Assembly (NCBI GenBank): GCA_016716745.1
Contig: JADJVD010000006.1
Location: 62,001 to 126,000 of the forward strand
Length of the DNA stretch: 64,000 bases
Origin: Hyphomicrobiales bacterium
GTDB taxonomy: Bacteria; Pseudomonadota; Alphaproteobacteria; Rhizobiales; Beijerinckiaceae
Reading direction: 5' to 3'
Shown: positions 47,996-57,161 of the stretch, piece after piece
How positions within the stretch are numbered: the first letter of the stretch is position 1
Layout: every line of letters starts with the position of its first letter
Made by a program: the position numbers and the translations under genes
Notes under the pieces: model-generated
The model's database searches: none
Told to the model about the DNA's origin: nothing
What the model saw: the letters and a program-made list of their open reading frames with translations, nothing else

Positions 47996-48919
47996 CTAGA
48001 CCCCTTCATTGCGTGCGGCGCGGCGGCGCAGACGCTCGCGATGAAGGGTGTAAAGCCCTGATCCGACGATCAGAAGAATGCCGAACAGGGCCGAGGCGCC
48101 GGGCCGCTCGCCGAAGCCGAGCCAGCCGAACAGCAGGGCGAATGGGATCACCGTGTAGCGGAACGGCGACACCACCGAGATTTCCCCCGCCCGGAAGGCG
48201 CGGATGATCATCAGATTGCCGATCGTCGTCAGGCAGGCGGCGGCCGCCGTCAGCCCGTAATCGGCGAGGGCGGGCGCCCGCCATTCCTCCCCGAGCCCAA
48301 GCGCCAGCCCGCCGAGGCCGGCGGCGAGCGTCGAGGCGAGCGTCGCCGCGCCCGTCGTCACGTCGGCGGGGAGATAGCGCGTGACGATGTCGCGGATCGC
48401 CACGAACAGCGCCACCGCGACGCCGGCGAACACCCACGGATTGAGTTCGCCCGCCTGCGGCCGCGCGACGAAAACGACGCCGACGAAGCCGACGAGCGTC
48501 GCCGTCCAGCGTCGCCAGCCCACCTGCTCCTTGAGGAACAGCGCGGCGATGGCGGTCATGAGGATAGGCGTCGTCTGCGTGATCGTCGTCAGGTCGCCAA
48601 GGGTCAGCTTGCCCAGCGAGGAGACGAAGATGACGACGACGCAGGCCTCGAGGCTCGCGCGCAGCAGCACGACCGGCCGGCCAAGGCGCAGCACGCCGCG
48701 CATCTCGCCGCGCAGGTGCAGCATGCCGAGCACCAGCGCGAGGGCGAACACCGCGCGCACCGAGATCACCTCGCCCGTCGGCAGGCGGGCGGTGGTGAAC
48801 TTCATCACCATGTCGCCGAGACTGAAGAACGCCACCGCCGACACCATCGAGACGATGGCGACGCGATTGGCGGACGGGCCGCCCTGCGGCGCGGCGGTGT
48901 CGTCGGAAGGCGCGCGCAT
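47996..48919 (-). CDS. DMT-family (EamA) transporter
   Basis: 307 residues from ATG 48919; a longer frame upstream adds a Pro/Ala-rich extension without family character. Ten hydrophobic helices in two EamA repeats, with AVFALALVLGMLHLRGEMRG and SVVSPFRYTVIPFALLFGWLGFGERPG. Drug/metabolite exporter of unknown substrate. Single gene. Confidence 0.9.
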   Translation of the reverse strand: MRAPSDDTAAPQGGPSANRVAIVSMVSAVAFFSLGDMVMKFTTARLPTGEVISVRAVFALALVLGMLHLRGEMRGVLRLGRPVVLLRASLEACVVVIFVSSLGKLTLGDLTTITQTTPILMTAIAALFLKEQVGWRRWTATLVGFVGVVFVARPQAGELNPWVFAGVAVALFVAIRDIVTRYLPADVTTGAATLASTLAAGLGGLALGLGEEWRAPALADYGLTAAAACLTTIGNLMIIRAFRAGEISVVSPFRYTVIPFALLFGWLGFGERPGASALFGILLIVGSGLYTLHRERLRRRAARNEGV

Positions 48920-49021
48920 GGGGCGGGGCGGTGTCGCGTCGAAGGAGGGGCCGGCCCGCTCGGCGGGCGCGTTGTTCTTGGGCGAGGCGCGCGGCCGCGG
49001 CAAGAGGCCGCGGCGCAGACC

Positions 49022-50044
49022 TCACCCGCCCGTCACGCTCATGTGGCGTCCGACGGCGGGCCGCGCGGTGGCGCGGTCGATCACGAAATCGTGTCCCTTC
49101 GGCTTGCGCGCGATGGCCCTTGCGATCGCGGCCTGCAGCAGATCGTCGTCGGCCGAGGCGCGCAGCGGCGCGCGCAGATCGGCCGCGTCCTCCTGGCCGA
49201 GGCACATGTAGAGCGTGCCGGTGCAGGTGACGCGCACGCGGTTGCAGCTCTCGCAGAAATTATGCGTCATCGGCGTGATGAAGCCGATCCGCCCGCCCGT
49301 CTCGGCGACGCGCACATAACGCGCCGGCCCGCCCGAATTGTAGGGCGTGTCGGACAACGTGAACCGCTGCGCGAGGCGCGCGCGCACCTGCGAGAGCGGC
49401 AGATACTGGTCGGCGCGCTGCCCCTCGACCTCGCCGAGCGGCATCACCTCGATGAAGGTGATGTCCATGCCGCGCCCGTGCGACCACTCGATCAGGCGTT
49501 CGAACTCGTCGTCGTTGACGCCGGCGAGCGCGACGGCGTTGATCTTCACGGCAAGGCCAGCGGCCTGCGCCGCGTCGATGCCGCCGATCACCTTGTCGAG
49601 ATCGCCCCAGCGCGTCACCGCGCGGAACTTCGCCGCGTCCAGCGTGTCGAGCGAGACGTTGACGCGCCGAACGCCGCAATCGACCAGCTCGGCCGCGTGC
49701 CTGGCCAGTTGCGAGCCGTTGGTCGTCACCGTCAGCTCGTCCATCGCGCCGGCGGCCAGATGCCGCGACAGCGAGCGGAACAGCGTCATGATGCCGCGAC
49801 GCACCAGCGGCTCGCCGCCGGTGATGCGGATCTTGCGCGCGCCGCGCGCCACGAAAGCCGAGCACAGCCGGTCGAGCTCCTCGAGCGACAGCAGATCGGC
49901 CTTCGGCAGGAAGTGCATGTCTTCCGACATGCAGTAGACGCAGCGGAAATCGCACCTGTCCGTCACCGACACGCGCAGGTAAGTGATTGCGCGGCCGAAC
50001 GGATCGACAAGCGGATTGGCGCTGAGGTTCAAGGCCTTGGCCAT
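49022..50044 (-). CDS. moaA: GTP 3',8-cyclase (molybdenum cofactor biosynthesis)
   Basis: 340 residues from ATG 50044. Radical-SAM motif CDFRCVYC at residues 31-38 (Cys31, Cys35, Cys38), the ITGGEPLVRRG SAM-binding segment, a C-terminal second cluster site NFCESCNRVRVTCTG...C, and the C-terminal Gly-Gly needed for activity. It converts GTP to 3',8-cyclo-GTP. The molybdopterin-dependent oxidoreductase at 51755 is a likely beneficiary. No Moco riboswitch was recognised upstream. Confidence 0.96.
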   Translation of the reverse strand: MAKALNLSANPLVDPFGRAITYLRVSVTDRCDFRCVYCMSEDMHFLPKADLLSLEELDRLCSAFVARGARKIRITGGEPLVRRGIMTLFRSLSRHLAAGAMDELTVTTNGSQLARHAAELVDCGVRRVNVSLDTLDAAKFRAVTRWGDLDKVIGGIDAAQAAGLAVKINAVALAGVNDDEFERLIEWSHGRGMDITFIEVMPLGEVEGQRADQYLPLSQVRARLAQRFTLSDTPYNSGGPARYVRVAETGGRIGFITPMTHNFCESCNRVRVTCTGTLYMCLGQEDAADLRAPLRASADDDLLQAAIARAIARKPKGHDFVIDRATARPAVGRHMSVTGG

Positions 50045-50474
50045 GGTCCGTAAAGTCCCGTCCCGGATCGAACGTGTTTCGCCCCGCCCTCTATCATATA
50101 GGCGCCCTGAAGGCGAAATCGCCCCTTGCCGCAGGAAGGCGGACAACGCCGCGTCCCGGTGATGCGACGGTTCGGCGCGGCGACGCCTTATCGGCATTTC
50201 GCGGCAGGTCGCCGGAAAGGGCGCGCGCGCCTCCGCGCCGCGCAGGACGGCGAGCGCCGGCCGGCGCGGATCGGCCGCCGGATTGCCGAAGCGCGCGCCC
50301 GCGTCGCGTCCTCGCCGCCCGCGCCGACTGTCCGCTCCGCAGATCCGGCATGCGCGTCGCGCGGCGCGACGACGTCGTCCTTGTCCCGATGGCGCCAGCC
50401 CCCTATTGACGGCTCGAACGCGTTGGCGGGCGGACGGTTCGTACGCCGCGCGACGCGCATGACGGAGAACGGAT
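50045..50474. other. gene-free interval
   Basis: 430 bases between divergent moaA and the DUF971 gene. Several overlapping Arg/Ala-rich frames are open on both strands because of high GC, but none has family character, hydrophobic pattern or a good start site. It must hold the two divergent promoters; none was identified with confidence. Confidence 0.5.
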
Positions 50475-50846
50475 GTGAACGAGCCCTGGCCGACGGAATT
50501 GCGCCTGCGCGAGGGCGGCAGGACGCTGGCGATCGCCTTCGACGATGGCGCGCGCTTCGATCTGTCGGCCGAATATCTGCGCGTGACCAGCCCGTCGGCG
50601 GAAGTGCAGGGCCACAGCCCGGCCGAGCGCAAGACCGTGCCCGGCAAGCGCGACGTGCTGATCATCTCGGCGACGCCGGTCGGCAATTACGCCGTGCGCC
50701 TCGGCTTCGACGACATGCACGACACCGGCATCTTCAGCTGGACCTATCTGCGCGCGCTGGGCGCCGAGCGCGAGGCGCGCTGGGCCGACTATCTGGACGA
50801 ACTCGCCGCCAAGGGCCTGACCCGCGATCCGCCGGCGCGGCGCTGA
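50475..50846 (+). CDS. DUF971 (gamma-butyrobetaine hydroxylase N-terminal-like) protein
   Basis: 123 residues from GTG 50475. TELRLREGGRTLAIAFDDGARFDLSAEYLRVTSPSAEVQGH and NYAVRLGFDDMHDTGIFSWTYLRAL are the family core. Stand-alone DUF971 proteins are often found near iron-sulfur or Mrp-type genes and are thought to be small metal-binding or Fe-S related factors; the role is unproven. Confidence 0.9.
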   Translation: MNEPWPTELRLREGGRTLAIAFDDGARFDLSAEYLRVTSPSAEVQGHSPAERKTVPGKRDVLIISATPVGNYAVRLGFDDMHDTGIFSWTYLRALGAEREARWADYLDELAAKGLTRDPPARR

Positions 50847-50860
50847 GGGCGCGGCGAACG

Positions 50861-50889
50861 AAAAAGGCCGGGGCGCGCGGCCCCGGCCT
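50861..50889 (-). terminator. rho-independent terminator of the L,D-transpeptidase gene
   Basis: Stem AGGCCGGGG / CCCCGGCCT with a 7-base loop, followed on the minus strand by TTTTT (complement of 50861-50865). It lies 25 bases after the stop of the minus-strand gene and 15 bases after the end of the convergent DUF971 gene. Confidence 0.82.
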
Positions 50890-50913
50890 CGAGCCTTCGA
50901 CGGCGAGCCGCCG

Positions 50914-51498
50914 TCAGCGCATCACGACGACGCGCGTGCCGACGCGGACGCGATCGTAGAGATCGGTCACGTCCTCGTTGGTCATGCGGATGCAGCCCGA
51001 CGAGACCGCCTGGCCGATCGTCTCCGGCTCGTTCGAGCCGTGGATGCGGTAGAGCGAGCCGCCGAGATACATGGCGCGCGCGCCGAGCGGGTTCTCGATG
51101 CCGCCGGCCATGTGGCGCGGCAGATCGGGACGGCGCTTGAGCATTTGCGGCGGCGGCGTCCAATCCGGCCACTCGCGCTTGGAGGTGATCGACTTGGAGC
51201 CCGACCATTCGAAGCCGGGCCGGCCGACGCCGACGCCGTAACGGATCGCCTGCCTGCCGGGCAGCACGTAATACAGCCGGCGCTCGCTCGTCGAGATGAC
51301 GATGGTGCCGGGCGCCTGCGGGCCGGAGAAGGAGACGGTCTCGCGCGGAATCGCGCTCGCTTTCGGGCGCCCGTCCGACGTCGTGGGCGACGTCATCGGG
51401 CGGCGGGTGAGGATGTCGATGTCAAACGGGGCGGCGGCGGCGGGCAGCGCGGCAAGCGCAACCGCCGCGACGCCCAGCGCGGGCAGAAGACGACGCAT
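50914..51498 (-). CDS. L,D-transpeptidase (YkuD domain)
   Basis: 194 residues with a signal peptide (MRRLLPALGVAAVALAALPAAAA). The YkuD catalytic motif YRIHGSNEPETIGQAVSSGCIRM holds the HGS...SxGCIRM residues with the nucleophile Cys, and IVISTSERRLYYVLPG is the usual domain start. It forms 3-3 cross-links in peptidoglycan or anchors a lipoprotein to it. Length is normal for the short alphaproteobacterial type. Confidence 0.95.
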   Translation of the reverse strand: MRRLLPALGVAAVALAALPAAAAPFDIDILTRRPMTSPTTSDGRPKASAIPRETVSFSGPQAPGTIVISTSERRLYYVLPGRQAIRYGVGVGRPGFEWSGSKSITSKREWPDWTPPPQMLKRRPDLPRHMAGGIENPLGARAMYLGGSLYRIHGSNEPETIGQAVSSGCIRMTNEDVTDLYDRVRVGTRVVVMR

Positions 51499-51754
51499 TC
51501 AGGATCCTCGCAGTCACAAAATCCACCGCGCCGGAGGGCGGTCCTGGCGCGGCGATTTTCCGTGTCTACGGCCAAAGCGTTACCGCTTCCATGCGCGACG
51601 GGCGCGGCTCACGCGGGTTTGACGGGGCGGCCGGCGTTTCGGAAGCCGGCGTGTCCTGCGCGCAACATGCCTCGTCATGCCCCGAATGCGGCGGACGCAT
51701 GGCGCGGGGCGCGCGCCTGCGTCTATGGTCGCCCCCCAACGGAAGCGAGACGAC

Positions 51755-54100
51755 ATGCAGATGGATCCGCGCGCGATTCCCGACACGCTGAAATTTGGCG
51801 TTGGCCAGCCCGTGCCGCGCGCCGAGGACCCCGTCCTCGTGCGCGGCGAAGGCGCCTATACGGACGATGTGGCGCTGCCCGGCCAGCTTTACGCCGCCTT
51901 CGCGCGCAGCCAGCACGCGCATGGGCGCCTCGTCTCCGTCGATCTGTCGGCCGCGCTCGCCATGCCGGGCGTCGTCGCGGCCTTCGACGGGGCGGCGCTC
52001 GCCCCCTTCGGCTATCGCGGCACGAAGACGGCGCTGCCGCTCGCCAATCGCGACGGCTCGCCCATGCGGGCGCCCGAGCAGCCGGCGCTGGCGCGCGAGC
52101 GGGTGCGCTTCGTCGGCGAATGCGTCGCCTTCGTCGTCGCCGAAACGCCAGAGGCCGCGCGCGACGCGGCCGAGGCGGTCGCCGTCGAGATCGAGCCGCT
52201 TCCGGTCGTGCTCGACGCCGCCGCCGCGCTCGCGGACGGCGCGCCGCGCCTGTTCGACGAGTTGCCGGACAATTGCGTGCTCGACTTCCACTTCGGCGAT
52301 TCCGAAAAGACCGCCGCCGCCTTCGCCCGCGCCGCGCATGTCGCAAGGCTGCGCATTCTCGACAACCGCCTCGCCGTCTGTCCGATGGAGCCGCGCGCCG
52401 CCATCGCCGACTACGAGACCGGAACCGGTCGCTATGTGCTGCGCGCCCCCTCGCAGGGCGTGTTCGGCATGCGCGCCTCGCTCGCCGGCGTCTTCGGCGT
52501 GCCGGCGGACCGGGTGCGCGTGCTGACCGGCCATGTCGGCGGCTCGTTCGGCATGAAGATTTCGGCCTTCCCCGAATATGTCTGCCTGCTGCACGCCGCG
52601 CGCGAACTCGGCCGCCCCGTGCGCTGGACGGACATGCGCTCGGAAAGTTTCGTCTCCGACCATCACGGCCGCGACATGCTGTTCGAGGCCGAACTCGCCA
52701 TCGACGCGGAGGGAAATTTTCTCGCCACGCGGATCGTCGGCACGGGAAACCTGGGCGCCTACACCACGGTCGTCTCGCCGTTGATGTCGTCCGGCCTCGT
52801 GATGCGCAACTCGGTCGGCATGTATCGCACCCCGCTGGTCGAGGCGGCGACGCGCTCGGTGCTGACCAACACCACGCCGATCGGCGCCTATCGCGGCGCC
52901 GGGCGCCCGGAAGGCAATTTCATCATGGAGCGGCTGATCGAGGAGGCGGCGCGAATCTCGGGCCTCTCCGCGGTCGACCTGCGCCTGAAGAACTGCATCC
53001 GCGCCGACGAGATGCCGTTCACCACCGCCGTCGGCACGGTCTACGATTCCGGCGACTTCGCGCCGCTGATCGAGCGCGCGCTGGAGGCGGCGGATTGGGA
53101 CGGCTTCGCCGCCCGCAAGGCGGAGAGCGAAAGCAGGGGGCTCATTCGCGGACGCGGGATCGGCGCCTATCTGGAGATCACCGCCGCGCCTGCTAACGAG
53201 ATGGGCGGAATCACCTTCGATGCGGACGGCGCGGTGACCATCGTCACCGGCACGCTCGATTTCGGGCAGGGGCACGGCACCGTGCTGGCGCAGGTGCTGA
53301 ACACCCATCTCGGCGTGCCGTTCGACAAGGTGCGCCTCGTGCAGGGCGACAGCGACCGGCTGGTGGCCGGCGGCGGCACCGGCGGCTCCAAGTCGATGAT
53401 GGCGTCCGGCGCCGCCGTGCTCGAAGCCGCGCAGGAGGTGATCAAGAAGGGCCGAAAGCTCGCCGCCCACCTGCTCGAGGCCGCCGAGGCCGACATCGAG
53501 TTCGCCGACGGCCGCTTCTCCGTCGCCGGAACGGATCGCGGCGTCGACGTGATGGAGCTCGCCGCGCGCCTGCGCGCCAGCCCGCCGCCCGAGGGCCTGC
53601 CGCAAAGCCTCGACGTGACGCATGTCCACAAGCATTCGGCCTCCGCCTATCCGAACGGCTGCCACGTCGCGGAGGTCGAGATCGACCCGCAGACGGGGGC
53701 GACGCGCGTCGTCCGCTACACGATGGTCAACGACTTCGGCACGGTGGTGAACCCGCTGCTGGTCGAGGGCCAGCTCCACGGCGGCGTCATCCAGGGCATC
53801 GGCCAGGCGCTGATGGAGCGCGTCGTCTTCGACGAGGAGGGGCAGCTCCTGACCGGCTCCTTCATGGACTACGCGCTGCCGCGCGCCGACGACGCGCCGG
53901 CCTTCCATTTCGAAAGCCGGCCGACGCGCGCCACCACCAATCCGCTCGGCGCCAAAGGCTGCGGCGAGGCGGGCTGCGCCGGCTCCCTCTCCTCGGTGAT
54001 GCACGCCGTGCTCGACGCGCTGCGCCCCTACGGCGTGACCGACATGGACATGCCCGCGACGCCGGAGAAGATCTGGCGGGCGATTGCGGGGAAAGGCTGA
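51755..54100 (+). CDS. xanthine dehydrogenase family molybdopterin-binding subunit (form II CoxL-like)
   Basis: 781 residues from ATG 51755 (MQMDPRAIPDTLKFGVGQPVPRAEDPVLVRGEGAYTDDV). It has the two Mo-binding halves of the aldehyde oxidase/xanthine dehydrogenase family. The active-site loop reads AYRGAGRPEG, the form II pattern, not the AYRCSFR of true CO dehydrogenase, and GCGEAGCAGS contains the catalytic Glu. The FAD (CoxM-like) and 2Fe-2S (CoxS-like) subunits are absent nearby, so partners must be encoded elsewhere or the gene has been separated from them. Substrate unknown, probably an aldehyde or N-heterocycle. Confidence 0.9.
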   Translation: MQMDPRAIPDTLKFGVGQPVPRAEDPVLVRGEGAYTDDVALPGQLYAAFARSQHAHGRLVSVDLSAALAMPGVVAAFDGAALAPFGYRGTKTALPLANRDGSPMRAPEQPALARERVRFVGECVAFVVAETPEAARDAAEAVAVEIEPLPVVLDAAAALADGAPRLFDELPDNCVLDFHFGDSEKTAAAFARAAHVARLRILDNRLAVCPMEPRAAIADYETGTGRYVLRAPSQGVFGMRASLAGVFGVPADRVRVLTGHVGGSFGMKISAFPEYVCLLHAARELGRPVRWTDMRSESFVSDHHGRDMLFEAELAIDAEGNFLATRIVGTGNLGAYTTVVSPLMSSGLVMRNSVGMYRTPLVEAATRSVLTNTTPIGAYRGAGRPEGNFIMERLIEEAARISGLSAVDLRLKNCIRADEMPFTTAVGTVYDSGDFAPLIERALEAADWDGFAARKAESESRGLIRGRGIGAYLEITAAPANEMGGITFDADGAVTIVTGTLDFGQGHGTVLAQVLNTHLGVPFDKVRLVQGDSDRLVAGGGTGGSKSMMASGAAVLEAAQEVIKKGRKLAAHLLEAAEADIEFADGRFSVAGTDRGVDVMELAARLRASPPPEGLPQSLDVTHVHKHSASAYPNGCHVAEVEIDPQTGATRVVRYTMVNDFGTVVNPLLVEGQLHGGVIQGIGQALMERVVFDEEGQLLTGSFMDYALPRADDAPAFHFESRPTRATTNPLGAKGCGEAGCAGSLSSVMHAVLDALRPYGVTDMDMPATPEKIWRAIAGKG

Positions 54101-54156
54101 AATCGCCAGCCGCGACGAGCGGTTGCGCGACGCCGGCCTGTGCAGAAGTCTGTGGA

Positions 54157-54176
54157 GAAATGGTGGGCGCGACAGG
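54157..54176. repeat. direct repeat of the tRNA-Val 3' end (putative att site, distal)
   Basis: GAAATGGTGGGCGCGACAGG occurs here and, in the same orientation, at 60606-60625 where it is the 3' end of tRNA-Val. This is the arrangement left by site-specific integration into a tRNA 3' end, and marks the far boundary of the island. Confidence 0.65.
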
Positions 54177-54423
54177 TGTGCCATTTTCCCGGTTTTTCGG
54201 GCTTTTCTGCGCCCTCACCACCGGAAAAGGAACCTTTGAAAAGCAAAAGGAATTTTCGGAGGCTCCCTCACCTTCCAAGGGGCTCTTGGGGCGTTTGAGG
54301 CGGCCGTGAAGGGCGATCCGGGGCCGTCGCTGGACGCCCGAGCGCCGATGTCCGGCGGCGTCGAGTGGCAGAGAGCTGGCGCTGGTTGTTCGCACAGCGC
54401 CCCGCGGGACCCAGGGCGCACAC
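54177..54423. other. gene-free start of the island
   Basis: No coding frame is supported. The stretch has A/T-rich patches (GGTTTTTCGGGCTTTTC, GAAAAGCAAAAGGAATTTTC) unlike the chromosomal backbone, consistent with foreign sequence. Confidence 0.5.
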
Positions 54424-54534
54424 TCATAACCGACAGCTGGCGACCGCTGCGATGCAAACTGCGGCGAGGAAGTTGACGGCGTTGCGATCGTTTCGCGTCG
54501 CCAAGTAACGGACGTCCTTCAGGCGACAGAACAT
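54424..54534 (-). pseudogene. IS5-family transposase remnant (C-terminal 36 codons)
   Basis: Reads MFCRLKDVRYLATRNDRNAVNFLAAVCIAAVASCRL and stops, the C-terminus of an IS5-type DDE transposase. It parallels the end of the complete copy at 59.3-60.1 kb but differs at many positions, so it comes from a different related element in the opposite orientation. Upstream sequence is unrelated. Confidence 0.75.
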
Positions 54535-54576
54535 TCGTGAGACAATGGGGGATAGGGAGCCCCATCGGCTCGCCTA

Positions 54577-55414
54577 GGGTCCGGACCCATAAGAGCATTG
54601 GCATGATTGGCGGTTTGTGATTCACGGCTTCCCGAAAGGACGCGGCGATGGATCGGGATCATTTCTGGCTGACGGACGCACGGTTTTCGAAGATCGAACC
54701 GCATCTGCCGACCGATACGCGCGGCAAGGCCCGCGTCGACGACAGGCGTGTCATCAGCGGCGCCGTGCACGTGCTGAAATCAGGCGGGCGCCGGGTCGAT
54801 GCGCCGCCGGACTACGGGCCGAAGAAGACGCTCTACAATCGCTACGTGCGCGGGGCGGAGAAAGGCGTATGGGCGGCGCTGTTCGAGGCGCTCGCACAAG
54901 CTGGCGGGCCGCCGCCGCAGGTCCTGATCGACTCCTCCGCCGTCAAGGCGCTCCGCTCGGCGGCGGGCGGAAAAGGGGGAGACAAATCAGGCCATCGGGC
55001 GCTCGCGCGGCGGGCGCACGACGAAAATCCACGCGCTCACCGACGCTCGACGCCGTCCGCTCGCCTTCATGCTCACCGGCGGCAATGTCGCAGACTGCAC
55101 GGCCGGCGCGGCGTTGCTCGGCCGCCTGCCCGAATGCGAAATCCTGCATGGCGACAAGGGCTACGACGCCAATGACCTTCGCCGACAGGTCGAAGAGCGC
55201 GGCGCCATGCCGAACATCCCGCCCAAGGCCAATCGCAAGTGGAAGAACTGCTTCTCGCCGTTCCTCTACCGAAACCGCAACGCCATCGAGCGCATGTTCT
55301 GCCGCCTGAAGGACTTCCGACGCGTCGCGACCTGATACGACCGCAGCGCCGTCAACTTCCTGGCCGCAGTCTGCATCGACGCGACCGTCAGCTACTGGTT
55401 ATGAGTCCGGACCC
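54577..55414 (+). mobile_element. IS5-family insertion sequence, copy 1
   Basis: 838 bp bounded by imperfect inverted repeats (GGGTCCGGACCCATAA left; TTATGAGTCCGGACCC right) and flanked on both sides by TA, the expected target duplication. It is nearly identical to the copy at 59262-60099 and has the same orientation. The two-frame transposase is typical of the IS427-like group of IS5. Confidence 0.88.
54648..55335 (+). pseudogene. IS5-family transposase, copy 1, probably defective
   Basis: First frame MDRDHFWLTDARFSKIEPHLPTDTRGKARVDDRR to VLIDSSAVKALRSAAGGKGG (first catalytic Asp); the second frame carries HGDKGYDA (second Asp) and NAIERMFCRLKDFRR (Glu). At the frameshift site the run is AAAAGGGGG, one G shorter than in copy 2, so a -1 slip no longer joins the two frames. 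In addition, the second frame hits TGA at 55333-55335, where copy 2 has a CGC arginine codon, removing the last 22 residues. Both defects argue that this copy cannot make its own transposase. Confidence 0.8.
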
Positions 55415-55425
55415 TAATGCAACAC

Positions 55426-55440
55426 GTCCGCTCTTGACCC
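55426..55440. repeat. partial copy of a dispersed GTCCGCTCT repeat
   Basis: GTCCGCTCTTGACCC is the same as the left arm and loop of the palindrome at 58352-58375, and both are followed by a similar GCCGCGATTT segment. This copy lacks the right arm. Confidence 0.5.
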
Positions 55441-55500
55441 GTTGCTGCCGTCGCCGCGATTTGGTGAGGACGGACGGTCGCTTCCGGAAAGCAGACGCGA

Positions 55501-56007
55501 TCACGTTCGTGCGAAATCCATCACCCAATTGGTTTCCCAGCTTGCCCCGCTGTCTACTGAGAAAGCCTGTGCCCATCGCGCCGACGAAGCAGTAATGTCG
55601 GACCAAGTGAAGCGCACGCGAATGTCGCGACCCTGATACGTATCATCGGCGAAGAACGTCCCGGCTCCCGCCTCGAAACGACCAGTGACTGGCACATCAA
55701 GTTGTCCCGCGCGCTCGTCAGCCCACCAAATGGACCAAAGCCGCGTGACCGGATTGAACAGTCGGATTGACGCTGCGCGATAGGTTCCTGCAGGCAATTC
55801 GATCCAGTTGTCGTCGACGTTGCCGATGCCGCCGATGATTGGCCGGCATTCGATCAATCCGTCGAAGGTCTCCCAGTCAGTATTATCGACGAGGCGCTCG
55901 CGGAGGCGACGATGCGCAACCCGCCATTTGCCAAAAAGGAAGTCAAAGTCTCCACGACCATCGCGGGGGGAGAGGTTCGTCTCAGCACTTTCAAACAGCC
56001 TCTGCAT
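55501..56007 (-). CDS. DUF1579-like protein
   Basis: 168 residues: FDFLFGKWRVAHRRLRERLVDNTDWETFDG, then GNVDDNWIELPAGTYRAASIRLFNPVTRLWSIWWAD and a C-terminal WAQAFSVDSGASWETNWVMDF. This is a lipocalin-like beta-barrel family often annotated DUF1579; ligand and function are unknown. It is divergent from a YafY-type regulator 80 bases away that probably controls it. Lower G+C than the backbone suggests acquisition by transfer. Confidence 0.8.
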   Translation of the reverse strand: MQRLFESAETNLSPRDGRGDFDFLFGKWRVAHRRLRERLVDNTDWETFDGLIECRPIIGGIGNVDDNWIELPAGTYRAASIRLFNPVTRLWSIWWADERAGQLDVPVTGRFEAGAGTFFADDTYQGRDIRVRFTWSDITASSARWAQAFSVDSGASWETNWVMDFART

Positions 56008-56050
56008 GTCGTTCTCCTATCGATTCTGCTGGACGATACAGCGCCCATCC

Positions 56051-56065
56051 TGACATCCTATGTCA
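56051..56065. promoter_or_regulatory. palindromic operator candidate for the YafY-type regulator
   Basis: TGACATCCTATGTCA is a perfect 6-bp inverted repeat with a 3-base spacer in the 80-base divergent region. A further TTGTCACATG lies at the regulator start. HTH_11/WYL regulators commonly bind such sites to control the divergent gene and themselves. Confidence 0.5.
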
Positions 56066-56087
56066 GGAATTCGGGATATGTTGTCAC

Positions 56088-57080
56088 ATGCGCTCCAGCC
56101 GTTTGCTTGCCATCATGATGCTTCTGCAAGTGCGCGGCCGCGTCACGGCCGATGCGCTAGCAGCAGAGTTCGAAGTATCAGTGCGAACGATCTACCGCGA
56201 CATCGATGCGCTCAGTGTCTCAGGGGTGCCTGTATTTGCGGACCGCGGGCCAAATGGTGGATTCCGGCTGCACGAGGGTTACCGCGCGAAGCTCGCGGGC
56301 CTCACCCCGTCGGAAGCGGAAGTCATGCTGCTTGCCGGCCTCGACCATGTGGTTGACGATCTCGGCCTCGGCGCCGCTGTGCAAGGCGCCCGGCTCAAAA
56401 TGCTGGCAGCAGTGTCGACCGAGGCTGGTGCGGCGGCTGATCGCGTTTCGCGCCGGATACATGTCGATCCGACCCGGTGGTATCGTCGGCGGAGTGCACC
56501 TCGCCATTTGCTGTCCGTTGCCCAAGCTGTCCTCGGCGGACAGCAAATCAAGATGAGCTACACCAGCTGGAAGGGCTCCGTGAAGCGAACGCTTGATCCG
56601 CTCGGCCTCGTGCTCAAGGGGGACGCTTGGTACCTCGTGGCGCGCACGAACAATCAACTTCGCACTTACAAAGTTGAGAGCATCCTTTCAGTCATTGTCA
56701 CGTCGGACAGCTTTCCACCCCCACGTTCATTCGACCTGGCCAGCTATTGGAGCGCGACCGTGCAGCGGTTCGAGCAAAGCCTGCTCAAGGGGCAAGCAAC
56801 CCTGCGGCTTCATGAAGACGTGCTCTGTTATGTGGAGGAGCTGGGTAGCGCCGCAGCAGAAACACTCCATCAAGCGAAGTCGAGTGCGAGCGGGTGGCGG
56901 CGCGCAACGATCCCCATTGAAGGCATTCCGCAAGCGGCGCGAATACTCCTCGGTTTCGGGCCGTCCGTCGAAGTTGTGAAGCCTATCGCGCTGCGGGAGG
57001 CACTGTGCGAGGCAGCGGAACGAATTGTGTCTGTCTACCGTCCTCAGACTGGCCAAGCCGATGTCGAAGTGGATCAGTAA
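56088..57080 (+). CDS. YafY-family transcriptional regulator (HTH_11 plus WYL domain)
   Basis: 330 residues from ATG 56088. N-terminal winged helix (RSSRLLAIMMLLQVRGRVTADALAAEFEVSVRTIYRDIDALSVSGVPVFADRGPNGGF), then a WYL domain (KRTLDPLGLVLKGDAWYLVARTNNQLRTYKVESI) and a C-terminal WCX-like domain. It probably senses a ligand and represses the divergent DUF1579 gene. The upstream flank is island sequence and codon use is less GC-rich than in backbone genes. Confidence 0.92.
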   Translation: MRSSRLLAIMMLLQVRGRVTADALAAEFEVSVRTIYRDIDALSVSGVPVFADRGPNGGFRLHEGYRAKLAGLTPSEAEVMLLAGLDHVVDDLGLGAAVQGARLKMLAAVSTEAGAAADRVSRRIHVDPTRWYRRRSAPRHLLSVAQAVLGGQQIKMSYTSWKGSVKRTLDPLGLVLKGDAWYLVARTNNQLRTYKVESILSVIVTSDSFPPPRSFDLASYWSATVQRFEQSLLKGQATLRLHEDVLCYVEELGSAAAETLHQAKSSASGWRRATIPIEGIPQAARILLGFGPSVEVVKPIALREALCEAAERIVSVYRPQTGQADVEVDQ

Positions 57081-57161
57081 GCGGACCTTATTCAGCCGTG
57101 TGGCCTGCTGCCGGTTTCGTGGACACCGAGAAAAGGTGTTTCATGAAGGCGGAGATGGGTT

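Noticed and set aside
50045..50474. A Moco riboswitch or a mobA gene upstream of moaA
   Set aside because: No conserved aptamer core or MobA motifs could be recognised on either strand by eye.
51755..54100. Aerobic carbon monoxide dehydrogenase large subunit
   Set aside because: The active-site loop is AYRGAGR (form II type), not AYRCSFR, and coxM and coxS are absent.
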